A DNA stretch of 64,000 nt, from contig NZ_JAANNO010000002.1 of the NCBI RefSeq assembly GCF_011250645.1, positions 90,179 to 154,178 of the forward strand. Direction: 5' to 3'. Under the pieces are notes generated by a model that was not told the origin of the DNA, searched no databases, and worked only from the letters and a program-made list of their open reading frames with translations. Below, piece by piece: positions 25,064 through 36,100 of the stretch (position 1 is its first letter; each line of letters begins with the position of its first letter). The position numbers and the translations under genes are program-made. The DNA comes from Motilibacter aurantiacus. Its GTDB lineage: Bacteria; Actinomycetota; Actinomycetes; Motilibacterales; Motilibacteraceae.

Positions 25064-26059
25064 TCAGGAGCCGGCCGCCTGCCGCCGCCACTCCCCCGGG
25101 CTGACCCCGTACGCCTGCCGGAACCGCCGCCCGAAGTGCGTCGCGTCGCCGAACCCCCACCCGGACGCGACCGCCGCGACCGTACGCCCGCGCCCCGCCG
25201 GCGAGGCCAGCTCGGCCCGCGCCCCCGCCAGCCGCTCGCGCAGGATGTACTGCGCGAGCGTCGGCTCGCCGCTGCGCGCCCAGACGTTGTAGAGCTGGCG
25301 CAGCGAGACCGCGTGCGCCGCGGCGATGCGCGCCGGGGTCAGCCCGGGGTCGCGCAGGTTGCGCGTGATGTGCAGCCGGAGCCGGGGCAGCAGCGTCTCG
25401 GCCAGCGCGTACGCCCGCGGCGCCCCGGCCTCGTCCGCCGCGGTCATCACCAGCGCGCGCAGCAGCTCGATGGTCGCGGCGGCCAGCGCCGCCGTGGCCG
25501 GGCCCGGCGCGACCACGCGCGCTGCCGGCACCAGCCCGGCGACGTGGTCGCGGACCAGGTCGAGCAGGGGGCTGGACTCCAGCCGGCGCACGGCGCGGCG
25601 TACGTCCTCCGCCGGCAGCCCGAGCCGCGCGTGGTCCACGAGGAGGAAGTGGGCGGAGCCCGGCCCCCGCCGCACGTAGTGCGACGTGGTGGTCAGGTCC
25701 TTGAGGAACAGCTCGCTCGACAGCGACGTGCGGGTCGTGCCCTGCGTCTCGGCCGCCCACTCCGCCCCCTGCTGCACGCTGAGCACGAGCACCTCGCGCG
25801 GCGCCCGGCGCAGCTCGCGGGCCGTCCGACGGCAGGAGATGCCCCCGCTGGACTCGGTCAGCAGCGCGACCCCGCCGAGCTGCCAGTGCTCGACCCGGGA
25901 CCGGAGCCCGTCCTGCTGGCCCTCGTGGACGACGTACCAGGGGATGTCGGCCGCCGCGCACGCGTCGTGGAACGCGTCGAGACGCGCCCGGGCGCCGGGG
26001 ATCGTGTCGGTGTCGAGCAGCAGCGCCATTTCCGCGCACCCCCGCGGCCGGTCGGGCAT
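25064..26059 (-). CDS. AraC/XylS family regulator
   Basis: A 331-residue regulator. Residues 1-200 form an AraC-binding-like domain (EVLVLSVQQGAEW ... SSELFLKDLTTTSHYV) of the AraC_binding_2 type, with two HTH motifs at the C-terminus (about 235-328; LTPARIAAAHAVSLRQLYNVWA and TVAAVASGWGFGDATHFGRRFRQAYGVSPGEWRR). It is divergent from the secreted alpha/beta hydrolase gene with 193 bp between them, so that gene is a likely target. ATG 26059 is used; ATG 26029 would remove ten residues. Confidence 0.9.
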   Translation of the reverse strand: MPDRPRGCAEMALLLDTDTIPGARARLDAFHDACAAADIPWYVVHEGQQDGLRSRVEHWQLGGVALLTESSGGISCRRTARELRRAPREVLVLSVQQGAEWAAETQGTTRTSLSSELFLKDLTTTSHYVRRGPGSAHFLLVDHARLGLPAEDVRRAVRRLESSPLLDLVRDHVAGLVPAARVVAPGPATAALAAATIELLRALVMTAADEAGAPRAYALAETLLPRLRLHITRNLRDPGLTPARIAAAHAVSLRQLYNVWARSGEPTLAQYILRERLAGARAELASPAGRGRTVAAVASGWGFGDATHFGRRFRQAYGVSPGEWRRQAAGS

Positions 26060-26252
26060 CCGTCCCGGACGCTACCGCTCCCGGGGCCGTCGGCGGAAGA
26101 TCCGCGGTGCACCCATGGTCGATTCTCCTGCACGCAGAGCCGAGACAGCCCGAATTCGACCCTCCTAGCGTGACCCGCATCCGGCCGGAAAGCGCTTCAC
26201 CGTCGCAGCGCACGAGCCGGGCCGATCCGTGTCAGCACGATCAGGAGGGCTC

Positions 26253-27080
26253 ATGCGCCTGCAACGCCGGTCATTGCGCCGCGGCGGAATGCTGTTCGCC
26301 GCCGCGGCACTGCTCGCCACGCTCAACTCCCCCGTCGCCTCCGAGGCGGCCGCGAAGGACGCGCCGAAGCCGACGGTCGTGCTCGTGCACGGCGCCTTCG
26401 CCGACTCCTCCGGCTGGAACGAGGTGATCGAGCGCCTCCAGAGGCGCGGCTACAGCGCCCTCGCGCCCGCGAACCCGCTGCGCAGCCTCACCGGGGACGC
26501 CGCGTACCTCCGGTCCGTCCTCGCCCAGATCGAGGGCCCGGTCGTCCTCGTCGGACACTCCTACGGCGGCGCGGTCGTCACGAACGCCGCAGCCGGGAAC
26601 CCGAATGTCAAATCCCTGGTCTACGTTGCGGCCTTCGCGCTCGACCAGGGCGAGAACGTCCAGACCGCCAGCACGCTGGGCGGCGGCGACACGCACCTGC
26701 TCGAGCACATCGACCTGCGCGGCTGGCCCGGGCCGGCGCCGGGGCCGGGCAGCCTGGAGGGCTACATCAAGCCGGCCGACTTCCACGAGGTCTTCGCCCA
26801 GGACCTCAGCCCGCGTGAGACGGCCGTCATGGCCGCGGCGCAGCGGCCCGCCGCCCTGGCGACCTTCGACGAGCCGTCGGGCGTGCCGGCGTGGCGGACG
26901 ATCCCGTCCTGGTACATGGTCGCCAAGCAGGACCACGTCATCCCGCCGGAGGCCGAGCGGGTGATGGCCGCCCGCGCCGGCGCCACGACGGTCGAGCTGG
27001 ACAGCTCGCACGTGCCGATGATGAGCCACCCCGCCGAGGTCGTGTCGCTCATCCGCCGGGCGGCGGGCGAGCTGGGCTGA
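26253..27080 (+). CDS. Secreted alpha/beta hydrolase
   Basis: A 275-residue exported hydrolase. The signal peptide is about 1-34 (LFAAAALLATLNSPVASEAAA). The oxyanion region is LVHGAFADSSGW, the nucleophile is S103 in GHSYGG, and the acid and His come from DHVIPPEA and SSHVPMMSHP. The short-cap form resembles the RutD/MhpC-like and salicylate-esterase-like group; the substrate is unknown. ATG 26253 is chosen for the AGGAGGG just upstream over an earlier in-frame GTG. It may be controlled by the divergent AraC protein. Confidence 0.9.
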   Translation: MRLQRRSLRRGGMLFAAAALLATLNSPVASEAAAKDAPKPTVVLVHGAFADSSGWNEVIERLQRRGYSALAPANPLRSLTGDAAYLRSVLAQIEGPVVLVGHSYGGAVVTNAAAGNPNVKSLVYVAAFALDQGENVQTASTLGGGDTHLLEHIDLRGWPGPAPGPGSLEGYIKPADFHEVFAQDLSPRETAVMAAAQRPAALATFDEPSGVPAWRTIPSWYMVAKQDHVIPPEAERVMAARAGATTVELDSSHVPMMSHPAEVVSLIRRAAGELG

Positions 27081-27083
27081 GCC

Positions 27084-27129
27084 GCATCCGGATGCCAGGG
27101 CCGTGGTCGCGGCCCTGGCACCCGGATGC
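27084..27129. terminator. Terminator between hydrolase and giant RTX gene
   Basis: A long inverted repeat, GCATCCGGATGCCAGGGCC paired with GGCCCTGGCACCCGGATGC, one interior mismatch, 8-base loop, in the 57-bp gap between two convergent genes. Confidence 0.8.
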
Positions 27130-27137
27130 CGTACGCC

Positions 27138-30100
27138 CTAGCGGTCGTCGTTGCGGATCGTGCCCACCGCCGACCTGGCCCCCAGGACGGCGCCCGCCGG
27201 CCTCGACAGCGTCACCCGCAGCGTCTCCGCCTTCTCCCTGGACCGGTCGCCGATCACGAGCACCGTGACGGTGGCCGACGTGCGGCCCTTGCGGAACGTC
27301 ACCGTCCCCGACGCCTTGACGAAGTCCTTGCCCGCGGTGGCCGTCACGCCGGCCGCCGCCCAGCGCACCGTCACCGGTCCCTTGGCCGGCGGCGACAGCG
27401 AGAGCGTGAACGTCAGCTTCGCCTTCTTCCCGGGCTTGCCCTCGGCGACCGACGCGGCCCTCACCGACACCTTCGGCGTCGCCGGCTGCGGCACCGCGGT
27501 CTGCGACGGCGCCGGCTGCGGCGCGGGCGGGGCGGGCGGGGCGGGCGGCGCCGGCTGCGGGGCGGCCGTCCCGGTCGGCGCCGGCTGCAGCGGGCCCGGC
27601 TGCGTCGGCTGCGGCACGGGCACCGTCGGGGTGGGCTGGGGCGGCGGGGGCGGCGGCACCACGCCGCCGAGCACCGAGCCCTCGACGTCGCCGCGGACGT
27701 TGTCGCCCTCGCCGGCCGCCCCGTCGTTGGGCAGCTCGTCGAGCGTGACAGCGGCCGATCCGACCACCCGTCCGGAGTAGTCGGCGGTGTCCGCACCGGG
27801 GCCACCCGTCAGGTCGTCGGCGCCGTTGGCCGAAGCGCCTTGCACGAACCGGTCGTCACCCGAACCCGACTTCTCCACGTCGTCGCCCGGGCCGCCGTCG
27901 AGCAGGTCGGCCCCCGCACCGCCGGTGAGCGCGTCGTCGCCGTCCCCGCCCAGCAGGGTCATGGCTCCGGGAGCCGTGGCCAGCACGAGCAGCGTGTCCC
28001 GGCCCGGGCCGCCCTCGAGCGTCGCCGCCGCCTGCCGCGGGTGGTCGATGCTGAGCCGGTCGTCGCCGGCCCCCCCCACGACCCGGTCGACCGAGTCCTG
28101 GACCCAGTCGCGCTGCCCGGACAGCGGGTCGGTCGCGTGCCGGTCGGACTCGTCGCCGTCGTTGGCGTTGCCGTCGAAGCCCACCACCACCGACGTGGTG
28201 CGAGCGGCGTACGTGACGGTGTCGACGCCGGTGTCCCCGACGAAGATGTCAGCGCCGGTACCGCCGTCGAGCGTGTCGTCGCCCGTCCCGCCGTCCATCG
28301 CGTCGTTGCCGGCACCGCCGCTCAGCACGTCGTTGCCGGCCCAGCCGGACATCGTGTCCCGGCCGTCGCCGCCGCGCAGGGTGTCGTCGCCGTCGAGCCC
28401 GCCGATCGTGTCCTCGCCCTCGCCGCCGTCGACGAGGTCGTTGCCCGGGCCGCCGTGCAGGTTGTCGCCACCGGCCCCGCCGTCGACGACGTCGTTGCCG
28501 CCGCCGGCCGAGTTGACCGAGTCCGCGCCCTCACCCGTGCTGATGGTGTCCACCGCGTCGCCGCCGACCACGGTGTCGACGCCGGGCCCGGTGGTGATGA
28601 CGTTCGCGCCGTCGGCCGCCGCGTTCTGCTCGCCGTAGCCGTACACCGTGTCCTCGCCCTCGAACGTCTCGATTGTGTCCGAGCCGAGCCCGCCGTAGAC
28701 CCAGTCGCCCTGAGCGCTGCCCAGGACGGTGTCGTCGCCCCGGCCGGCGTCCACCCAGCTGCCGCCGTCCTGCACCTCGATGCGGTCGTTGCCGTCGCGG
28801 CCGTGGACGGTGTCGCGCCCGTCGCCGCCGAGGACCACGTCCTGCTGCGGGGAGCCCCAGATCTCGTCGTCACCCGAGCCGCCCTCGGTCCGGTCGGCGC
28901 CGCCCTGGGCCACGAGGTAGTCCCTGCCCTCCCCCCCGCGCAGGACGTCGGCCGCGCCGTCGTCGAGGTGGTCGACGTAGTCCTTGTCGTAGACGTTGTC
29001 GTTGCCCGGGCCGGCGTCCAGGACGTCCGCCCCGCCCATGCCGAACACGTGGTCCCAGCCGTCGTGCGTCTCGATGACGTCGGCGCCGCTCCAGCCCCAG
29101 ACGTCGTCGCGCGCCCTGCCCGTGACGAGGTGCTCGAGGTCCGTGTGCACGTTGTCCAGCTGGGCCTGGCCGCCCGCGCTCCAGTCGTAGGGGTAGCTCC
29201 CGTCGCCGATCACGTCGTCCTTGGTGATCTTCAGCGACTCGGTGCGGTCGGCGTAGTCGGCGGTGTCGTAGCCGGCCCCGCCGCGCAGGTCGTCCGCCCC
29301 CGCGCCGCCGTCGACCGTGTCGTCGCCGGCCTCGCCGTCCAGCGTGTCCTGCCCCGGGTCGCCGTGCAGCGTGTCGGGGCCGTCGCCGCCGGCCAGCACG
29401 TCCCGCCCGGGGCCGCCCTCCACCAGGTCCTTGCCGCCGTTGCCGCGCAGCGTCTCGTCGGCCCTGCTGCCGCGCAGCACGTCGTCGTACGCCCCGCCGA
29501 GCACGGTATCGGCGTCGAAGACGTTGTCCGGCTGACCGCCCACGACGCCGTCGTTGGCCAGCCGGTCGAGCCGTACGACGACCGGCCCGGGCGCCGCGGA
29601 GTAGTCCGCGGTGTCCACCCCCTCCTGGCCGAAGAACGAGTCCCAGCCGGGCCCGTCCACCCACCGGTCGTCCCCCGGGCCACCGGCGACCTGGTTGCCG
29701 CCACCGCCTCCGGCGAGGGTGTCGTCGCCGCTGCCGCCCATCAGCAGGTCGGTCGCGTCGCCGCCGGTGAGGGTGTCGTCCCCCGGCCCGCCGTCGATCC
29801 GGACCGTCCGGTCGTGCGGGGCGACGATCGTGTCGTTCCCCGCGCTGCCGATGACGGTCTCCACCGCGTCGGCCGTGTCCTTCTCGCCGGCCGAGCCGCT
29901 CGGGCCGGGCAGCGTCACGGTCACGGCGGCGGTGTGGTCGCTGTAGTCGGTGGTGTCCTGGTCGCCGCCGCCCTGCACGTCGTCGTCGCCGAGGCCGCCG
30001 CGCAGGGTGTCGTTGCCCGCACCGCCCTCGAGCGTGTCGTTGCCGCCGCCCGCGTCGAAGGCGTCGTCGCCGGGGCCGCCCTCGAGCACGTCCGGGTACG

Positions 30101-33100
30101 CCCCCGACCGCAGGTCGTCCCGGCCGCCGCTTCCGGCCGAGGAGCACGGCAGCGGCTTGTCCACGCCGTCCTCCGGGATGGAGATGCCCGGGCCCGCGTC
30201 GCCGTAGAGCCCCGCCCTGCCGGTGTCGGCGTGCAACTGGTCGGCCTGCAGCCCCCCGCAGAGGACCACGTCGAGCTGGGCGGGGACCGAGGAGTGCACC
30301 TCGACCCGGTCGGCGCCGCCGCCCATGTCGCCGAAGACGCGGGTCACGCCCTCGAACCGCTCCTGCACGCCGAGCGCGCTGATCGACACCACGCCGGGCT
30401 CGACCTGGTCGATCATGAACGTGTCCGCGTTCGCCGTGGCGTTGAGCACCAGCGTGCCGTCAGCGTGGCGCCTGGCCGTCTTGGGCTCACCGGCGTCCTG
30501 CGGGGTGTTGCACCACTCGGTCAGGTCGGGCTCGTCGAGGAGGGTGGTGCTCGCGATCGGGTACTCCACGTCCCCCAGCGGGGTGTCCACGACGGCGCGG
30601 ATGAACGCGCCGACGTGCGCTGAGGCGTTGAACATGCAGACCGGGTTGCTGTTGACGGCGAACTGCCGGCCGACGTCCTCGAAGCGGACGCGGCCGTCGT
30701 CGTCGCGCAGGTTGATGTCGACGTTGCCGTGCACGCCGCCCTCGGCGCCCACCGAGACGCCGGGCACGCCCACCGATGCGCCGGCGGTGAGCTCGGCCCG
30801 GAAGCGGATCTCGGGCACGTCGTTGCCCTGCTGGTCCCGGTCGTCGAGATAGAGCCCCTGCAGCAGGCCCTTCGAGACGTCCCAGAACCCGTTGTTGCCC
30901 GGGTCGTCGTCGGAGAGCACCTGGAACGCCTTGCGGAAGCCGTAGGTGTCGTAGCCGGCGGCGAAGTGCCCGTCGATGCCGGCGGAGCCGCCGATGTAGA
31001 GCGTGAAGGGGCCGATCGGGTAGCTGAAGGAGAAGCTGCGCTCGACGCCCAGCTTGCCCGCGTCGTAGCGGACCAGCGGGACGTCCTTGCCGAGGAGCAT
31101 CCCGAACAGCAGCTTCGGGTCGTCGAAGGCCGGGAACGTGAACCCGCCCTTGGCCTGGGCGTCGGCGAGGGCGCCCTGGGTCTCGGGCCGCAGGCTCAGC
31201 CGCTCGAGGACCTTCTTCGTCCCGCCCGGGCCGGTCGCGACGCTCGCGTTCCGCACCAGGGCGTCGAGCTGGTCGGAGGGCACCGGGCCGAGTGCCGCCG
31301 CGGCGTCCAGGTCGAAGGAGCCCAGGAGCAGCTCGCCGTTCTGCCCGGCCGGCTGATCGAGCGCCTGGGCGAGGTTCTTCAGCAGCAGCATCCGGTCGAT
31401 GACCTGCAGCCCGCTCGTGCGGCCGTTCTGCGTGTTGGCCGAGTCGACGGCGCGCATGAGGTCGATCCAGCGCGGCGCCGGCCTGCCCGCCCAGCGCGCG
31501 GCCTCCGCAACCCCGGGGATGGGCTTCTCGATCGCGTCCAGCGTCGGCTCGATGGGCGAGATGAACGTCCGCAGGTCGCGGGCGACCGGGCGCAGGAAGT
31601 CGGTGACGATGCTGCCGATGTCGAAGCGGACGTTGTCGAACCTCACGGTGAACTGGGGCTCGGGCCTGCTGCCCTCGGCCCCGCTCCACGTCAGCCTGCC
31701 GCCGACCCGCAGGTCGGCCTTGATCTTCGGCAACGAGGACGTCTGCCCGGCGCGCAGGTACGTCGCCAGCCCGAGGTCGAGCTTCGCCTGCACGTCGAGC
31801 GACGGCTGCAGCGACAGGCTGCCCAGCTGCTGGAGCGTCAGGATCCCGCCGGGTGCCGAGCTCTTGAGGTCGACCCCGAGCTTGACCGTGATGTCGTCCC
31901 CCGGGTTCTCGTCCTCGACCGCGATCGGCAGGAAAGCCAGCGTCGCGTCGAGGTCGTTGCCGGTAGCCGAGTTCGGCAGTGCCGCCGACGCCGTCACCTG
32001 CAGCTCGGGCTGCTGGGTGTTGGACGGGACGTAGAAGCCGTTCGTGCGGTCCACGCCGAAGGCCAGGTCGAGCTGCCAGGCCACCTTGGCGCCGATCTCC
32101 GCGTCGCTGGCGAGGCGCAGGCCGGGGAAGCCGATGTCGAAGGCGGACTTCGCGTCGAGGACCGTCCCGCCGATCGGGAGCCTGACCTCGAAGCTCTGCA
32201 GGTCGCCGACGGGCTGGGCCGCGTCGCACGTGCCGACGCCGCTGCCCTTGCGGCACTGCAGGGTCACCGTGACGTCCTGCCCGTTGCGGGTGCTGTCCTT
32301 GTTGATGTCGACGAGGACCGGGATGGACCCGAGCAGGTCCCGCGTGCGCTGCTCGATCGCGGGAATGGAGGTAGCCTCCTGCACCTGCGCCACCAGGGAC
32401 TGGGCACGGCCCAGCACCTCCTCGTCGAGCTTCTGCAGCACGTCGGCCCCGGCGGTCGGGTCGGCCCCGATCAGCGGGAGCTTCGACCCCGGCGGCATGG
32501 CCTCCAGGGCGGCCTGCAGCTTCTGCGAGACGAGGCGCAGCCCGTCCAGGAGCAGCGAGAACTGCACGGCCGGGCTCGAGAGCGAGTTCTCGAGCGCCTC
32601 GATGTCGTAGGCCCAGGCGTCGGGCTCCAGCAGGTCCGGCGCGCTGAACGTGATGTCGCCGAGCGGGGTCGACTGCAGGGTCACCGGCAGCACGGCGCAC
32701 GCGTCGACGCCCGCCGGGGCGCCGGTGCACCTGGCCTGCAGCGCCGGGTCGGGCTCGTGGAGGTTGCCGGCGCCGGGCGCGGGCAGCAGGGACTCGAAGA
32801 AGGTCTTGAGGTTCGTCGACCGCTGCCGGGTGGGGCTTGCCTTGGCGAGGGTGAAGCGCGCCGCGACCGCCGCGTGCGCGGGCTTGGCGGGCGTGCCGAG
32901 CCTGACCGTCACGCCCCCGACGGTCGCGTCGAAGGTGCCGGACACCTTGGCGCCGAGGCCGAGGTCGAGCCGGGACGTGTCGACGACGAAGAGACGGGGC
33001 TTCGCCCCACCGGCGCCGGGCGGGGTGGACGGCGTGCTGCCGAGGGTGACCCGGGGCAGCTCGACCCCGACGTCCAGGACGGCGCGTACGTCGTAGCTGA

Positions 33101-36100
33101 CCCGCACGCTGCCCGCGGCGCCCAGCCCGGCGAGGCCGGGCGACGACGACGTCCTGCCCAGCCGCAGGTTGAGCGCGGACTCGGCGGGCGCGGACGTGAC
33201 CGTGCAGCCCGTGCGATTGCGGTCGTCGGTGCAGGCGCCGAGCTTCAGGCTCACCAGCAGGGCGGCCTGCTTGTCGGCCGTCGCCGGCTCGTAGCCCAGC
33301 GTGACCAGGTCCGCGGTCCCGCGGACGCCGAGCGCGTCGGCGAGCCCCTTCTCCAGCAGCTGCTCGGCCTGCTCGAGGGTGAGCGCGTCGTTGACCGCGA
33401 TGAGGTCGTCGAGCGCCGTGACGAGCTTCGCCAGCAGGGGGTCGAGGTCGGCCGGGCTCCGCCCGACCAGGGGCAGGTCGGCCGCGGCCGACGGGTCGTC
33501 GGCGATCGCGGTGCGCAGGCGCACCACGGCCTCGCGGGCGGCGCCGAGGACCTGGCCGACGATGGCGGTGGGGTCGTCGGGGTCGTACGAGAACGGGAGC
33601 AGCGTGTTGGTGAACGCCGCGTCGGCCGTGACCCTGAAGGCCCCGCTCCCGCTGGTGTCCGGGACCTGCGGCCAGCTGAGCGTGACCTTCCCGGTGGCGA
33701 GCGGCTGCCCTGCCAGCGACCCGACGACGGTCAGCTCCGTCGCCGGCAGCATGGCGTTGAAGGCGACGGCCACCGGCGACTGGCCGGCCGCGGCGGCGGC
33801 GCCGAGCTCGGCGAGGGTGACGACCCCGTCCCCGGACCGGTCGACGAGGTCGATCGCGACCATCGGCCTGGCCGGGTCCCGGCGCTGCAGCAGCGGGACC
33901 GGGCCGTTCGCCGTGTCCTCGACGTCCACCGCGAGGAGCGAGGCCTTGCCGGTGAGGTGGACGTCCGCGGTGACCGCGCCGTCCAGGGTGAGCTCCGGGC
34001 CGGTGCCGGCCTTGACGAAGAACCGCTGGTCCAGGGCGAGGCCGGGACGCAGGTCCGCGCCCAGGGTGAGGTCGAGCGCGTACGCCGGGTCGACCGTCGC
34101 CTTCGCGCTCCCGGTGAGCGACAGCAGCCCCGCGCTCTTGAGCGTGTCGCCGAAGTCCAGCGTCCCCGCGTTCGGCTCCGCCGCCGGGTCCGAGGCCAGC
34201 TTCACGTCGAGGAGGAGCCGGCCGCCCTCCCAGCGGACGTTGAGCGCGTCGGACGAGGGAAGCCCGAGGGCGGCAACCAGCTTCGGCACGATCTTGTCGA
34301 GAGTCGCGAAGCCCGGTTGCTTCGTCGGGTCGATTGTGATCGTCGCCATCGGGTCTGCCGGGTCGGTCAGCCCGTTGTCGACGAAGAACTTCACCAGGCG
34401 CTCGTTGAGCGACACGACCGCCGACAGGCCCTCCTTGACGAAGGGGAGGTCGAGGTCGCCGGACTGCTGAGCGGCGCTCAGCGCGGTGGTCAGCTGAGCC
34501 AGGCCGTTGACGAAGTCCGCGACGGTGACGTTCTCGAAGTCCCCGAGCTCGGCGAGCTGGAAGTCGGGGGCCTTGAACCCGTCGCAGAGGTTCTTGTCCG
34601 TGAGCGTGACCTTGCCGACCTTCCCCTCGAGGCCCTTGAGCCCCGCCTCCACGTCGAGGGCGATGTCGGCGCCGCCGGACGTGCACGAGACCGAGAACAG
34701 CCCGAGGCCGAGCTCGCTGGCGTCGATCACGCCGTCCTTGTCGGGGTCCTTGAACTTCGCGCCCACGGCGATGTCGGCCTTGACCTTGCCGGTCGCCGAG
34801 GCGCTGAGCAGCCCGACGTCCAGCTTCAGCGGCGTGCTGGCCGCATCGAGCGTCCCGTCGTGCTTGAGCTTGACCGTCCCGAAGTCCTTCTCGGCGGGGA
34901 TCGTCAGCCAGTCCTTGTCCTTGCCCTTCTTCTTCGGCCGGACCTTCGCGTCGAGGTCGGAGACCCAGTTGATCGCGCTCGTCAGCGCCTGCACGCCGTC
35001 GAGCTTCAGGCCGTCGGACTCGTAGGCGACGTCGGACTTGCCCTCCCGCGCCACGTTCAGCTTGAGCTTGACGTCGTACTCGGTCGCCGGCACGTGCGGC
35101 TGGATGTCGACGTCGACGTCGACCTTCACCCCGCCCGGCAGGCCCGGGATGTCCTCGGCGCTGTTGCCGTCGCCGTTGATGTCGTCGAGGAAGGCGTCGA
35201 GCGCGGTGATCGAGCTCTCTGCCCGTCCCGAGAACTGCTCGATCTTGTCCTGCGCCCAGGCCATCCAGGTGAACAGCTGTTGGTAGTAGGTGTTGATGGT
35301 GGCCCGGTCCGCGACCGGGATCAGCTCGGCGAGCTGCTCGAAGGCGTCGAGGCCGTCCAGCGTGCCGAGGATGCCGGCGACGCCCTCCGCCGTCGCGGCC
35401 ACGGCCGGGTCGGCGGCGAACGGGACCGGGGTGCCGCCGATGCCGAGCACCGGGGCGGTGACCTCCTCGATCCGCGAGCCGTAGCCGTAGAGGTGCCCCT
35501 CGGCGTTGGGGTGGAAGGCGCCGTTCTGGTCCCGCTGGTAGGCGAAGGACTCGAAGAGCTGGCGGATCCAGCGGTCCTTCGCGCAGTAGCCGTGCGTGGC
35601 GAACTTCGAGGCGATGCCGTCGACCAGCGCCCAGCTCGGGCCGCCGTTGTCGTCCGCCTTCTCCGCCGCGGCCTTCACCGCGGTGTTGAGGCCCGGCACC
35701 ACCGTGCTCGTGGCCCACTGGTGCTCGTCCTGGGAGAAGCCGTCGCTCACCGAGCCGTCGGGCCTCTTGTCGGCGGCCCGCTCCGCGTCCGTCAGGCCGG
35801 AGCAGACCGAGCCGTCGTCGTACTGCGCGACGTCGAAGTACTGGGACAGGAAGACCTTGTCGACCTTGCCCGCCGCGGCGAGCTGGTCGATCTTCGCGTC
35901 CAGCCGGGCGTACGCCGGGGCGAGCTTGGGCAGGCCGGTCTCGTAGATGTGCTGGGCGTTGTCGGGGACCGGCACGCTCGCGGTGTGGCAGTGGGCGAGC
36001 GCCAGGCAGGACTTCACGATGGGCGCGAAGCCGAGGTCGTTGGCCCCGATCGACATGAGCAGGCCGTCGATCGTCCGCCCTGCGGCGAGCCGCACCGCCT

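Noticed and set aside
27670-30130. Short regular DNA repeats that could suggest a CRISPR or tandem repeat locus
   Set aside because: The period matches 27-bp (9-residue) units in frame with a coding sequence and the units vary at synonymous and non-synonymous positions; this is the RTX repeat.
27126-30623. Very long plus-strand open frames opposite the giant genes (also 30729-37085, 38290-40713, 41056-42852, 43144-44871)
   Set aside because: They are complements of the highly biased GGC/GAC/CTG codons of the minus-strand genes. Their translations are low-complexity Arg/Val/Asp/Gly strings without domains, whereas the minus strand shows clear SGNH, RTX and Calx-beta motifs.
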